Positions 23,190 through 35,780 of a stretch of 64,000 bases of DNA are shown here, piece by piece. Position numbers and translations under genes: made by a program. Under the pieces are notes generated by a model. The model had not been told where the DNA came from. It saw only the letters and a program-made list of their open reading frames with translations, and did not search any database. Position 1 is the stretch's first letter; every line of letters starts with the position of its first letter. Source of the DNA: Penicillus capitatus. Taxonomy: Eukaryota > Chlorophyta. The DNA lies in the NCBI GenBank assembly GCA_965649825.1, contig OZ287698.1, forward strand, positions 1,426,001-1,490,000, in the 5' to 3' direction.

Positions 23190-26051
23190 CTACATGTGCT
23201 TCTTTTTCCGTCTCTTTGGCAAACATCTGTACAGGGCAATACAAACGCAGACCAATAAGCAACCGCCAACGATTTCGTCCCCGATGCCCCAGATATAACG
23301 CCCCTGTCCACTGCACTTGAGTGGCTCTGTGCCACTCTCGATTCTCATACAGGCCGCCAAAAAACGTTTGGCTGTGTCTTCGATGGTAGAAAGCCTCCAT
23401 GTGGCCTTTTCGAAATCCATATTGCCTGCATCACTTAACGTACGCCTCCACATCTCCACGATCTCGCCGAAATCTTTTAACAGCGCAATCAACTGTGGAG
23501 CCTCGCTCTGGACAAACTCAAATGTCCGATCCGTCGATTCCACCGATTCCAATAAACGGATGCCGTGATTGACCATCTCGATGGAGAGATCGACCGAATC
23601 GAGAATGTACGTTCGATGCAATGCATCTTTCTGAGCCTGAGAGATCTTCCATCCGGGAGATGTCATAGAAAAAGGATTGGCACCGATGGACCACATCCAG
23701 TCATGCGCAACGGCTCGATGCTCGGGACTGTATCCCAGATGAGAAGGCAGAATACCACCAAGATACTGCAGCACAGCAGCCAATGTTGCCTTGAGCGGAG
23801 CTGCCAGCATCTGCCCAACAATACTGGGTCCACACGTGATGCCCGATGGATGCTGTCCTCGATACTGACTGTTCTGCACCACGATGACCATGTCTTCCAA
23901 GGCTCTGGCAACGTAGTGTCGATCGATGAAGATCGGACGATCCCTGTCGAGGATCAGCACAAAAATCGGCACGTCTAATTGCGTCTGCTGCGTTGTCGCC
24001 GTTGTTTTCTTTTGAGGACCTGCGTCACCAAACAACTGCTTTGTTAAGAGCGATCGCAATTCGAGCGAATCGAAGTAGAGACGCTCTTCGCTCTGAAAAC
24101 TCGTTTCCGTGTTCAGACTCTCCAGTGTCGACGATCGGAGCGATGCTGCTAGACTGGACGACAGGAACGGATCGTCCAAGATGTTCTGATGACGCACAAC
24201 GAAATGAAATTCCTGCCGTTCCAGTTTCAATCCCATCAACTCCTTCTTCAGATTCTCCGTATCGAATGGCCTCCTCGCTTCCGTCGGGTCTCTCGGAGCA
24301 TCTGTCAAGAGATAGATCCGAAACGTCACACTCTTGGCATAAGGTGTTGACACATCCATGTCCTCTGAGTTGTTGTGTTTCCATGTGAGCGTCGGTGGAA
24401 TGAAGACATGACGCACGGCACGAGAGACCAAGGCCGAGGCGTGAGCCAAGAAGAGATCTTTCATGCGCCCCTCGTGTTCCATCTCTGCTACGTCGACGTC
24501 GTCGTCCATTCCGAACCATTCCAGGAAAAGTTCATCGCCGTCTCGGGCAACAAACACATTCTCGTTTCTGGAGAGCTCTGTCAAAGCGTCGTGGAGTCGC
24601 TGGCAGAAGACAGGTGGCCGAGTGGAATGCGCACAGTGTTCGGAATGAAAACGACTGAGCAGATCGATTTCGGCATCCCGCATGATGTCTTTGGGCACGT
24701 AGCCTTCCACTTTGTAAGCATGCAGGTTCTCCATGCGTTCATCTCTCTGCGTTTTCAATTTCTCCTTCAGACTCTCCGACTCTTTGTTTGCCTCCTTGGT
24801 CGGCGGTTTCTTCAGGAAATAGTCTTCGATAGAAGGCAGCGTGGATAGGGTCTTCACACCATCGCCGCCAACAAGCGGTCCCCAGTCAACTGGTTTGGCG
24901 GCCAAATCGATCAAGATCCATCGTCGATGCCCTGCCCACATGTCAAGAGCACAGCCCTCTTCAGGTTCAAGCACGCGGAGTCCGCCCGCCCCAGATATCG
25001 TCGATCGATGATTGGCGTTTTTCGACAGCAGACTCAGAATCTCTGTCAGTGGCGCATCTCCATGCATTCCTTTCATCAGAACAACGTCTCTGAGAACTTT
25101 GAGATCCGGGTGCAGTCTTTGCAGTATCTTCATCCGCTGTTGGATCCAGGACTGGATTTGGTAGGACCACATGCCGCTCTCTTGCATCAAGGACTTCACG
25201 TCAAATTTCTCGTTGTGTCGTGCAGGATGCCATCGTCTGCTTACCAAATCCTGTCCCGGTGGAATCGGCATGTGATTTGCGTAACTTCCTGCCAGCTTCT
25301 TCAGTTTCAGGACGGCGTCCGGCGAGATGGACAGGTAATCGATTTCTGCTTTGGAGAATCCGGCTCTGTAGACATACGCATCATCGAGATCTGGATTGAT
25401 CAGCAGGATATTGTAACTCCACAGAATTCCCAATTCCGCCAGCATTCCGTCAATGACCCCTTCCAGTGATGCGACATCCACTTGATACTCCGATGTCTGG
25501 CCGCCAAAACTGTCGGGTCGTGAAAGCGCCTTCAGCATTTCTGCAAATTGCAAAGAGAGCTCCGATGTCACCTCAATCGCATGGACAGATACATTGTAGT
25601 GCACGTAGCTGTGCAATGGCTTCGGTTTTCGAACAGATTCGAAATGCAGACACATGCCATCTTCTTTGCACGTCAGTTCACTCAGAGGCACTCGGGTATG
25701 CGGCAGAATGTGATCCAAAGTGGAGAACCATTCGTGCAATTCCTCCGGTCGGATCTGAACCTTTGTCCTTCCATCCCCATCGAACCCAATGAGCACCACA
25801 TTGACTGGAATGGGCAGATGAATGCCTTCGACGGACGAGAGACCGAGATATGCAGCGACATCTGATGACTCGGCGAATACATCCGGATCGTCGAATGTGC
25901 GTTTGTGCAACTCCCGAACGCGCGAGAGTTCGTCCGATTCCCATGACAGCGCTGAAGGTCCTGAGCCGAAAAGATGTGCCGAGTGAACGACATCGACGAA
26001 GAACGCGACCAGGGCGAAGAGACGAAGACGCGTCATTAAATTCCGTACCAT
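23190..26051 (-). CDS. IEF-like large type I membrane protein (similar to plant At5g58100-type proteins)
   Basis: A single exon of 953 aa, unusual among its intron-rich neighbours. The N-terminus is a signal peptide (basic, then LRLFALVAFFVDVVHSAH). The lumenal part carries IPVNVVLIGFDGDG near residue 78 and other blocks recalling the plant IMPERFECTIVE EXINE FORMATION family of uncharacterised secretory proteins. A charged coiled coil (KEANKESESLKEKLKTQRDE) sits mid-protein. One C-terminal helix (VGGCLLVCVCIALYRCL) precedes a KRRKKKHM tail, giving a type I topology with a short basic cytosolic end. The molecular role is unknown. Family assignment is by remembered resemblance and is moderately sure. 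The small upstream gene ends 11 nt before this ATG; an internal Met at codon 6 could also start. Confidence 0.75.
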   Translation of the reverse strand: MVRNLMTRLRLFALVAFFVDVVHSAHLFGSGPSALSWESDELSRVRELHKRTFDDPDVFAESSDVAAYLGLSSVEGIHLPIPVNVVLIGFDGDGRTKVQIRPEELHEWFSTLDHILPHTRVPLSELTCKEDGMCLHFESVRKPKPLHSYVHYNVSVHAIEVTSELSLQFAEMLKALSRPDSFGGQTSEYQVDVASLEGVIDGMLAELGILWSYNILLINPDLDDAYVYRAGFSKAEIDYLSISPDAVLKLKKLAGSYANHMPIPPGQDLVSRRWHPARHNEKFDVKSLMQESGMWSYQIQSWIQQRMKILQRLHPDLKVLRDVVLMKGMHGDAPLTEILSLLSKNANHRSTISGAGGLRVLEPEEGCALDMWAGHRRWILIDLAAKPVDWGPLVGGDGVKTLSTLPSIEDYFLKKPPTKEANKESESLKEKLKTQRDERMENLHAYKVEGYVPKDIMRDAEIDLLSRFHSEHCAHSTRPPVFCQRLHDALTELSRNENVFVARDGDELFLEWFGMDDDVDVAEMEHEGRMKDLFLAHASALVSRAVRHVFIPPTLTWKHNNSEDMDVSTPYAKSVTFRIYLLTDAPRDPTEARRPFDTENLKKELMGLKLERQEFHFVVRHQNILDDPFLSSSLAASLRSSTLESLNTETSFQSEERLYFDSLELRSLLTKQLFGDAGPQKKTTATTQQTQLDVPIFVLILDRDRPIFIDRHYVARALEDMVIVVQNSQYRGQHPSGITCGPSIVGQMLAAPLKATLAAVLQYLGGILPSHLGYSPEHRAVAHDWMWSIGANPFSMTSPGWKISQAQKDALHRTYILDSVDLSIEMVNHGIRLLESVESTDRTFEFVQSEAPQLIALLKDFGEIVEMWRRTLSDAGNMDFEKATWRLSTIEDTAKRFLAACMRIESGTEPLKCSGQGRYIWGIGDEIVGGCLLVCVCIALYRCLPKRRKKKHM

Positions 26052-26062
26052 TGAAAACAGTA

Positions 26063-26494
26063 TTACTTGCGCCGGCGTCTCATCGAAACGTAAGCGAGTG
26101 CGCCAATCAACGCTGTGGCGAGTTCAAAGCGCAGGAATGCAGGTGATGAGGTCGGTGGAGTGGTATTCGCTGCATGGACACCTGTATCGGCCTCCTTGGC
26201 TTCGCACCCTTCGGCTTTCAGTTCCCATTTGTCCCCGTCTGTCTCGTTTTCCGTCTTTGTGCAATTTTGCACGAGTCGGTAACCCGTTTGGCGACAGTAC
26301 TCCTCTGTGGATTCATCTTCGGGACACTTGTCGCAAGGACCTGTTCAGAATGTGGCACGACGGAAGTCGAATCGCAGCTGTTGTTTACGAATAAGGTAAC
26401 ATGACGTTTCGGCGCTGTTCTCCGCGGCCGTCGCTTCGGCCAGGACGCAGAAGCTGAGCGCCAACAGTGATAGAAGAAGGAGATGATGATGCAT
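26063..26494 (-). CDS. Small Cys-rich single-pass membrane protein, unknown function
   Basis: Two exons (26401-26494, 26063-26340) give 123 aa. A signal peptide (HHHLLLLSLLALSFCVLAEA) leads a short ectodomain with clustered cysteines (SCPCDKCPEDE, EYCRQTGYRLVQNC, AEGC). It has several N-glycosylation sequons (NCT, NET, NTT), then a Thr/Pro linker and a C-terminal helix (ATALIGALAYVSM) ending in RRRRK. The topology is type I. The splice junction falls inside the first cysteine codon and is supported by frame. No family was recognised. The gene lies 11 nt upstream of the IEF-like gene on the same strand. Confidence 0.7.
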
Positions 26495-26987
26495 TCTGTT
26501 CACAAGGCCTTCGGTGTTCGACATGAAATGTCGCATTATAGGACGTCTGCATACCAGTGGACATTGAAAATTACCTATTCAGTCTGCCCCATCACAAAGA
26601 CGGTCTTGTCGAACCTCCCAGGTGAAGCGGCGAGCAAGAATGAGCGGCTGCGCGTAAAAGTCCCGTCGGCAGCGCCAACCACCCGCCACTCTAGCGGTCA
26701 TGGCTGCATTGACGGGTACCTCCATTTCACCAAAAAGAGCTTTGTACTTTGTTTGTTCTCACTTATTTCTCGTTTTCTGCTACTCCCCGAACAACTCAAT
26801 CATTCAAAGCTTCTTCTTTGTACCACATACAGGTTTATTTGTAACTTCCTCTCGATGGGAACGGGCGATGTGACCTCGCCCTAGGAGCTATTCCAGAAGA
26901 GAATACGAACGTATTGACCGCTCTGTCCCAGAATTGTTTGCCTCGTTGTCTTATGCATCGAACGCTTTGTGAATCTTAATTCCCACA
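26495..26987. other. Divergent intergenic region
   Basis: About 490 bases lie between the small membrane protein gene (minus) and the Ca2+-ATPase (plus). It should contain both promoters. No coding exon or clear regulatory element was recognised. Confidence 0.4.
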
Positions 26988-29900
26988 ATGAACTCGTCGA
27001 AATCACAAAACTCTGAAGTGAAGGAGAGGTCGAGCGCGTCGTCGTCGAATACGTTCTCTGTCTCTCTCGAGGAACTTAGAGAATTAAATCTCGTACGACG
27101 TTCTCTGTCCGAGGCAGCGGAATATATCTTCTTCGTTCGTAGGACAAGGAACTCAGTGCGATAAATCGAAAAGGAGGAGTTGCTGGCATCGCTGAAGCAC
27201 TGCACGTAAACTTGTCGACGGGGCTGACCTCAGAAGAAAGTTCACAGTGGAGTATTGAGGCGCGTCACGAAGTGTTCGGCAGCAATGTGATGAAAGAAAT
27301 ATCCCCAAAAAATTTCTTCGCACTCGTTATGGAGCAATTAGAAGACCCAATTATCATACTGCTGATCCTGGCTGCCCTAGTACCTTACTGAATTAGGTGG
27401 GCTTCTGCGAGGAACTGCACTCTAGGCGAGTACGATACTTGGCGTCTCAATCAAGGAAGAACGGGAGGATGAAGGGTGGATTGATGGCGTGGCGATTTGG
27501 GTTGCCGTCTTTGTCGTCGCACTGGTCGGAGCCTTAAACGACTATCAAAAGGATCAGCAGTTTCGAAAGCTGAACGCCCAGAAAGAGGTCTTTGATGTCA
27601 CCGTTATTCGAGATGGCACGGAATCGCTGGTCAAAAACTCGGATTTGGTGGTGGGCGATGTCCTCGTCCTCAACACTGGCGATCGGGTGACAGCTGACGG
27701 ATTGCTTTTCCACAACAATGACCTCATCATCGACGAGGCGAGTCTGACAGGAGAAAGCGAGCCTTTAAAAAAACGGGTAGACGGAGATCCCTTCTGTCGA
27801 TCCGGAACACAGGTCACAGAGGGGAGTGGCCGTGTCTTGATTATTGCGGTTGGAGAACACAGCGAATGGGGACAAACATTAGCGCTGGTGACGGGGGATA
27901 CAGAGGAGACGCCACTTCAGGAGAAGTTGGGAGATCTTGCTGCCGCCATCGGCAAACTTGGTTTCTTTGTGGCAATTTGCTCCTTTGTGGTCTTGATGAT
28001 TAGGTCCATCCACTCCTGTCTCTAACAGAGATACTGAATGGGCTGCGTTGTCAGATGGTGTGTGCAGGAGAAGGGTTTCCCGTTGGACAAGATCAACGAT
28101 GATGGCCCTGTTCAGTTCTTTCTCTTTGCTGTTACTATCGTGGTCGTTGCGGTACCTGAGGGACTTCCACTGGCAGTGACCATTTCACTTGCGTACTCTA
28201 TGCGCAAGATGATGAAGGATAATAACTTCGTGAGAGTGCTAGCAGCGTGCGAAACAATGGGCGGTTCGGATGATGATTTCCGGCAGATCTCCATTGAGTG
28301 CTTTCCGTAAATGTCTTTTAGGTGCAACGACGATCTGTTCGGATAAAACGGGGACGCTTACGGAGAACCTTATGACTGTGGTGGGAGGTTGGTTTCAGGG
28401 GAAGACGCACTTAGTGACACCTCAGAGAAACCATTTGGCCGAGCACGTGCGACATCACATCGTTCTGAACGCGGCACTCAACTCTAAAGTCTGTGACCTG
28501 TCTATCAATTACGCATGCGATATCCCTACTGGCACTCAGGCTTTCCTTATCGAAGAAGAGACCGGAAGAGTCACGTTTGTTGGGAATCGAACAGAATGTG
28601 CTCTGTTGATGATGATTCGAGAGTGGGATGAAAAGTATCAACAAATCCGGCAGCAGTACGAGAACAACATGATAAAGGTAGCTGACCTTCATGAGTGCCT
28701 TGCACCTGCCCGCGAGTCATGTCTCCTCAGGTTTACGGATTCAGTTCAGCAAAAAAGATGGCCAGCGTCATTGTCAGGGATAACGATGTCATGAAAATAC
28801 TTAATAAGGTTCGGCACATAATCGGCACTTCTCTGTCTTTTTGCATGGATGCATATGCGCAGGGCGCTGCGGAAATGGTCTTGGAACTGTGCACACACTA
28901 CGTCAATGAAGATGGAGACATCCAAGAGATCACGCCAGAGTACAAGCAAGAAACAATGGAAAAGATTCAAAGTAGGCACAGCTTTGCATCAGAGTGTTCC
29001 TCATTTTGGTTCAAGCAATGGCATCTCGTGGACTGAGAACACTAGCGTTGGCCTATCAGGAATTGGAGGAGGGACGCTATAGCTTTGGCCCGGACGGAGA
29101 AGCTTTGGACGAACCCATTGATGGACTGTTTGGTTTCAAAGAAGCTCCCGAACACCATCTTATCCTCACGGCCATCGTTGGAATCAAGGCATGTACCATG
29201 GCAGCCGTATTCGTCTCAAGCATGTCTGGCGTCGCAGGATCCAGTCAGAAAAGAAGTGCCAGGTGCTGTGGACCAGTGCAAGAAGGCAGGCATTATGGTA
29301 CGCATGGTGACGGGAGATAACATTCACACAGCGAAGCACATTGCACGAGAATGCGGCATCTACTCCAATGGTATTGCCTTGGAGGGACCACAGTTTCGTA
29401 GAATGGCAGAAACCAATAAAGAGGAATTGCTTCGAGACTTGCCTCGTCTGCAGGCAGGGCGCACTCCCTCTTCCATTCTTAATCTCCTCCTCATGTATGG
29501 TGGATGTTTAGGTGCTGGCAAGGTCAAGCCCAACAGACAAGCACACCCTCGTCAGCTTGTTACGTGGCCAGGGAGAAGTTGTGGCTGTAACTGGCGATGG
29601 CACTAACGACGCCCCTGCCTTGAAGGAATCTGATGTGGGATTGGCTATGGGCATTGCCGGCACTGAGGTGGCGAAAGAAGCAGCAGATATCGTCATTCTG
29701 GATGACAACTTCTCCTCGATCGTCAAGGCTGTCCTGTGGGGGCGCTCTGTGTTCAACAACATCCGGAAATTTCTGCAATTTCAGCTGACGGTGAACGTTG
29801 TTGCTCTCATTGTGGCCTTCATTGCGGCGGTTGTGGGCGGCGAGACGCCACTCAATGTGTTGCAACTGCTCTGGGTCAATCTTATCATGGACACTCTGGC

Positions 29901-30829
29901 AGCGCTTGCCTTGGCAACAGAAAACCCAACCCCGGATCTGTTAGATCACCAACCCTATGGCAGGAACGAACCGTTGATTAGTCCGACCATGTGGAAGCAC
30001 ATTCTGCTACAGTCGCTCTATCAGCTCCTGTTCATCTTCGTCATTCTCTATGCATTCCCTAATATGATTGATCGGTCTGTCTCTCAACTGTCTTTCTGAG
30101 TAAGACATCTGATGTGGGCGATAGATACAAGATTCCAAAGGAGGAAGAGTGGTACTACGATCACATCTGTTTTCCCAACGAGGACGGGCGTGATGCGCTC
30201 GAAGACTGTTCACAACTGTTCAGATGCAACCCCGATGAAGAGAAATGTTATCCATTGTCAGATGATTCGGATGTCGATCAGGGGCGCCTGGACTCTTTGA
30301 AAGATGACTACGAAGAGGAACACGATGACAGAGAAATGCGAAAAAACTCAATCATTTTCAACATCTTCATCTTCATGCAGGTCGGCCGATGATAAGCGGC
30401 ATGAGTTCTCTTTTACGCTTTTGTGTGGACTAGGTCTTTAACGAGTTGAATGCGCGGAAGATCAATAATGAGTACAACATTTTTCACCAGATTTTCGACA
30501 GTCCGATCTTTATTTCTATATTCGTTGGAATTGCTGGCCTTCAAGTCTCTTCCAGAAGCAGTTGATTCGATTTGAGTGACTTTGTGTGACCTCCAGGTGA
30601 TTATAATGATGACGCCAATGCGAGATTTCTTCAAAGTTGACAAACTCACGAACATGGAATGGTTGCTGTCGATGATCATTGGTTTCGGCGTCGTGCCCTA
30701 CAGTTGGCTCATTCGATTTATTCTAAGGTTCACTTTTTCTCACTCTTTCTTCTTGACGATATGGATTATAGATCCCGCGAGAAAGCCACAGACATCTCAA
30801 TCCAAGCTCCGGCTGTTGATGGAGTTTGA
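26988..30829 (+). CDS. Plasma-membrane-type Ca2+-transporting ATPase (P-type IIB)
   Basis: Fourteen exons (26988-27092, 27143-27379, 27426-28003, 28055-28263, 28322-28677, 28731-28808, 28863-28971, 29016-29188, 29238-29453, 29512-30074, 30125-30380, 30434-30544, 30597-30727, 30772-30829) give 1059 aa. Motifs appear in order: [13 protein letters not shown]-type TM1, [14 protein letters not shown], the actuator [24 protein letters not shown] in TM4, the phosphorylation site [33 protein letters not shown], the hinge [11 protein letters not shown], and [13 protein letters not shown]. These are typical of PMCA/ACA pumps that export Ca2+ at the cost of ATP. An acidic insert ([13 protein letters not shown]) follows the [12 protein letters not shown] loop. 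The C-terminal tail is short, without an obvious calmodulin site. Two introns (29189-29237, 29454-29511) have GC donors. Confidence 0.95.
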
Positions 30830-32014
30830 TTCAGCCTTTCCACATGACGTAGTAGGGTATTGTCGACGTTGTTAGGGCTGGTTCACTTTATGCTTCATGG
30901 ACAGAACACCACAGCATTTAGCCATCAAAGTTCTTTCGAATTTAGAGTTTGCAAAACTCTATCGCCGATGCAACTCATGACAGTCATGCTTTGGGTTCTT
31001 ACGTGTCGAAGAATTTGAATCGTTAAATCCGTCCTTCTACGTTGCATTATATAATGATTCGTTTCTCTGCGTCCTACTCAATGAATGGTTCTCGGGTTGT
31101 TGGGCGTTCGACAGACGGCAAGCTCATAACGCCGCGCGTGGCCGTGAGTTCTTTGACATTCGGAGCATTTGTGGCATTTCATTTTCGTGCTCTTTATTAA
31201 AAAGTAAAACATAAAGGTGTAGCATCATAGTCAATAAAGCCGAACGGTGCATATGCATAAATGCGCCAAACGTGAAATGGCGGCCGTTTCTGAGTGGATA
31301 CCGTTGCTAATCATCTCGTCCTTCCGTCTGACCCCCCCCCTTAATTTCTTTCCTCTGTACTCGTAATAAACTCAGGTACCTGCGAACCACTCAATGCATC
31401 TGCATATGTGCTCAGAATACGAGGTACCATTCAGAGCTGCGAAACGAAGCGATTGTCTACAATCTTCCATGTTAGACTTGTTGTGCGGTCCTCTTAGCTT
31501 ATCGTTTTCGCGGAATGAAAACTCCATCCGACATCTCAGGGTCGATGCACTAAACAGATGGTAAAGGAACGAGTGTGTGTGGGAAGCTATTGTCCGGAGG
31601 TGTCGTTCGTGAATGCTGAAGCTGTCTTGATGAATACTTAGTGACCTTTAAGGCGATCTGTTCGAACGTCGAGTTCACTGCGCGCACGGATCGATGGTTT
31701 GGCGAGCGACGTGGCTCGGCGGCTGTGCACTGTGTTCTGACTGATGTGACGTCTGCCTGGAGGTCAAGTCTCTTCAGTCACCGTTCGACAACAGCAAAAG
31801 GGAAGGCAACCAGTCTCTCTTCGAGACAACGCTTTCTTCGAACCTTCGCGTCTGCGGCTCTTCGACCTGCACTTCATCAACCATCTATTGTTTTCCGTTT
31901 TATCGACCTTCGCCGATTTATGAGAGAGTTGTGTCGTTCTAAGTCGAGATGATCTCATTAAACCTTCTCTCGCTGCAACACGGACACGTCTGTTTGCTAT
32001 CTGTCCTAGATAAG
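30830..32014. other. Gene-free region between convergent genes
   Basis: About 1.2 kb lies between the Ca2+-ATPase and the aminotransferase, which converge. It is AT-richer and contains a C9 run near 31332. Only short ORFs without family resemblance are present. Confidence 0.45.
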
Positions 32015-33672
<1,658 letters not shown>

Positions 33673-33830
33673 TGGGCAACTCTCATCAGCTGAGCATCAA
33701 CGGCATTCAATTGTGTACCAGCACTTTTCGTGAAGCTTGAAACCGATTTCATTTGGCGAGCACTCTTCTAAAAGAGCCGCCGTCCATTGAACAAGAAAAC
33801 GCGTTTCTCTATTCGAACCCGGCGTAACCA

Positions 33831-35748
33831 ATGCTGCTGAAGCTCTTATTGTTGGCGGTGCTCGCATTAGGCACCTCTCATGCTCAGGTCACACTCTTTT
33901 TTCTTCAAAAGTGTGAGACGTGTGCGGTCTAGTTCTTTGATGGCCTCTTGTCTGCTCATAATGATGACGGAAATCCCACAGCCTCAACAGGACAAAGCGT
34001 CTCTACACACGATGATGGTCTCTTTGCGCCTCTGATGTCTGGCAAGAGTGACCGAGAGCGTGCATTCTATGATATGCAACATGAGCTTCTACTTGGAAAC
34101 AAGACATTGGGTCGGATGTTGGTGAAACTGAAAGAGACAGACACCGTAGATCGCGAAGAGGAAAGTCCTTTTCATCCATTCTTTCAGTGGGTTCTGCACG
34201 AGAAAGAATCCAAATTCGAAAAATTCCGCGAACTCAAAAGAGAAGGGCACCGTAAGATGAAGGAGAAGATGGAGCAATGGAACATGACGGGCATCGTTTC
34301 AAACTTCTTCGGTGTGGAGACGGGTGTCACGATCTTGGACTTCAATAACAGCGCACTCAGCATGCTCTCTGCCTGGTTTACTATTCTGGCCGATCCAGGT
34401 CACACTCGCCCGCAAAGGACTGTTTGGAATTAATCATATGCGACCATGGATGGTATTAGATGTGGAGTTTGCTGAGGTGGATATGGAGATGAAACTGTTT
34501 GGGACGTGTCGTCTAACAGAAGACTGGGGCTACCGTTATACAAGAGCAGACCAAGCGGTGACGTTGCTTGACATGTCTGCTGAAGAAGAGAACGCCGCAT
34601 CGCCATCTAACGTCCTGGTGGCCGTCATCGACAGCGGTGTAGACTATGAGCATCCCTTGCTGCGTAACCGCATTTGGGTAAATGAAGCGGAACGGGATGG
34701 CATCCCAGGAGAGGATGACGATGGAAACGGTACCCCCTTACGCTGTCCTGAGGTGTGATGAGACGGCCAGCAGGTCTGGTGGACGATATCTATGGGTGGA
34801 GTTATGGGTCCAATACGAACGACGTGAGAGACAATGATGGACATGGGACACATGTGGCAGGGATCATCGGTGCAGAGGCCACTTTTGATCCCGAGTTCTC
34901 AGGCGTGGCACCCAATGTGTTCATTTTGCCCTGTCGTTTTACCGATGAAGCGGATTCTGGATCGGTTTCGGCGGCCATTCAATGTATTGAGTATGCGCTC
35001 GAAATGGGAGTGGACATGATCTCCAATTCCTGGGGCGGTGCTGGAGTCAACTCTCTGGCACTGGAAGCAGCCATGAATCGTGCCAGCCAAAACGGAAAAC
35101 TTCAGATCAATGCGGCGGGAAATGATGCCGTCAACAACGATGGATCTCCGGCAGACGCCACCTATCCTGCTTCCTATGACACAGACATCATCATCTCCGT
35201 CGCTGCCGTGGACAACGAAGGAAGGTCGGTCACTCTTTTTCAATGAGATGTTCATCCAGAGTCTTTATGTAGATTGAGTGACGTATCGAACTATGGCTCA
35301 ACGTCGACGGACATTGGCGCTCCTGGGGTCGCTATCTACAGCACTCGACATGAAGGACAGTTCATCAAAATGAGTGGCACGAGTCAAGCCACTCCGTACG
35401 TAACAGCGGCCGCTGCTTTGTTGCTTGGATCTTGTCGTCAACAAGGGAAAAGGTATTTTGTCCTTTGCGCTCTTTCTTACTGATGATCATTTTATGCATA
35501 GCTGTACAGCTCTAGAGATAAAGGCGGCGTTGTTGGACGGGGCGCAGCGTAGTGAGGCCCTAGAAGGGCGTGTTCTATCGTCCGGTTTCCTCGATATTCC
35601 AAATGCGGCACGAATTCTCGGTCTTTCCAATTCTACTGCGACTGTTCGCAATGAGGACGACGTCTGCAGCGGGGCCACGTCGCATCCATCGTCCTTTATC
35701 TTGATGACGCTGACGGGTATCATCTTCTGGCTTTTTGTTATCCCGTAG
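33831..35748 (+). CDS. Secreted subtilisin-like serine protease with membrane/GPI-type C-terminus
   Basis: Six exons (33831-33887, 33933-34398, 34460-34729, 34774-35224, 35273-35452, 35502-35748) give 556 aa. A signal peptide (LLKLLLLAVLALGTSHAQ) fills exon 1. An I9-like propeptide ends at ADPDVEFAEVD. The catalytic triad is intact: Asp in VAVIDSGVDYEHP, His in DNDGHGTHVAGIIG, and Ser in MSGTSQATPYVTAAAAL. The oxyanion Asn lies in INAAGNDA. A hydrophobic C-terminal end (ILMTLTGIIFWLFVIP) would anchor it as a TM or GPI signal. Intron 1 contains a CACTCTTTT/AAAAGTGTG inverted repeat. The gene for the tandem crystallin protein starts 32 nt after its stop on the same strand. Substrate unknown; apicomplexan-like processing roles are only an analogy. 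Confidence 0.93.
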
Positions 35749-35780
35749 CGCTCTGATTGTATTATCCATTATTCGAGACG

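Noticed and set aside
24927-25469. 180-codon plus-strand ORF opposite the IEF-like gene
   Set aside because: It is a shadow of the 953-aa minus-strand frame, which has a signal peptide, TM and family resemblance.
26951-27205. Minus-strand 84-codon ORF at the Ca2+-ATPase start
   Set aside because: It covers exons 1-2 and the intron of the pump gene in antisense and has no support.
31321-31345. Homopolymer C run as a possible regulatory or slippage site
   Set aside because: It lies in gene-free DNA with nothing else around it to interpret.
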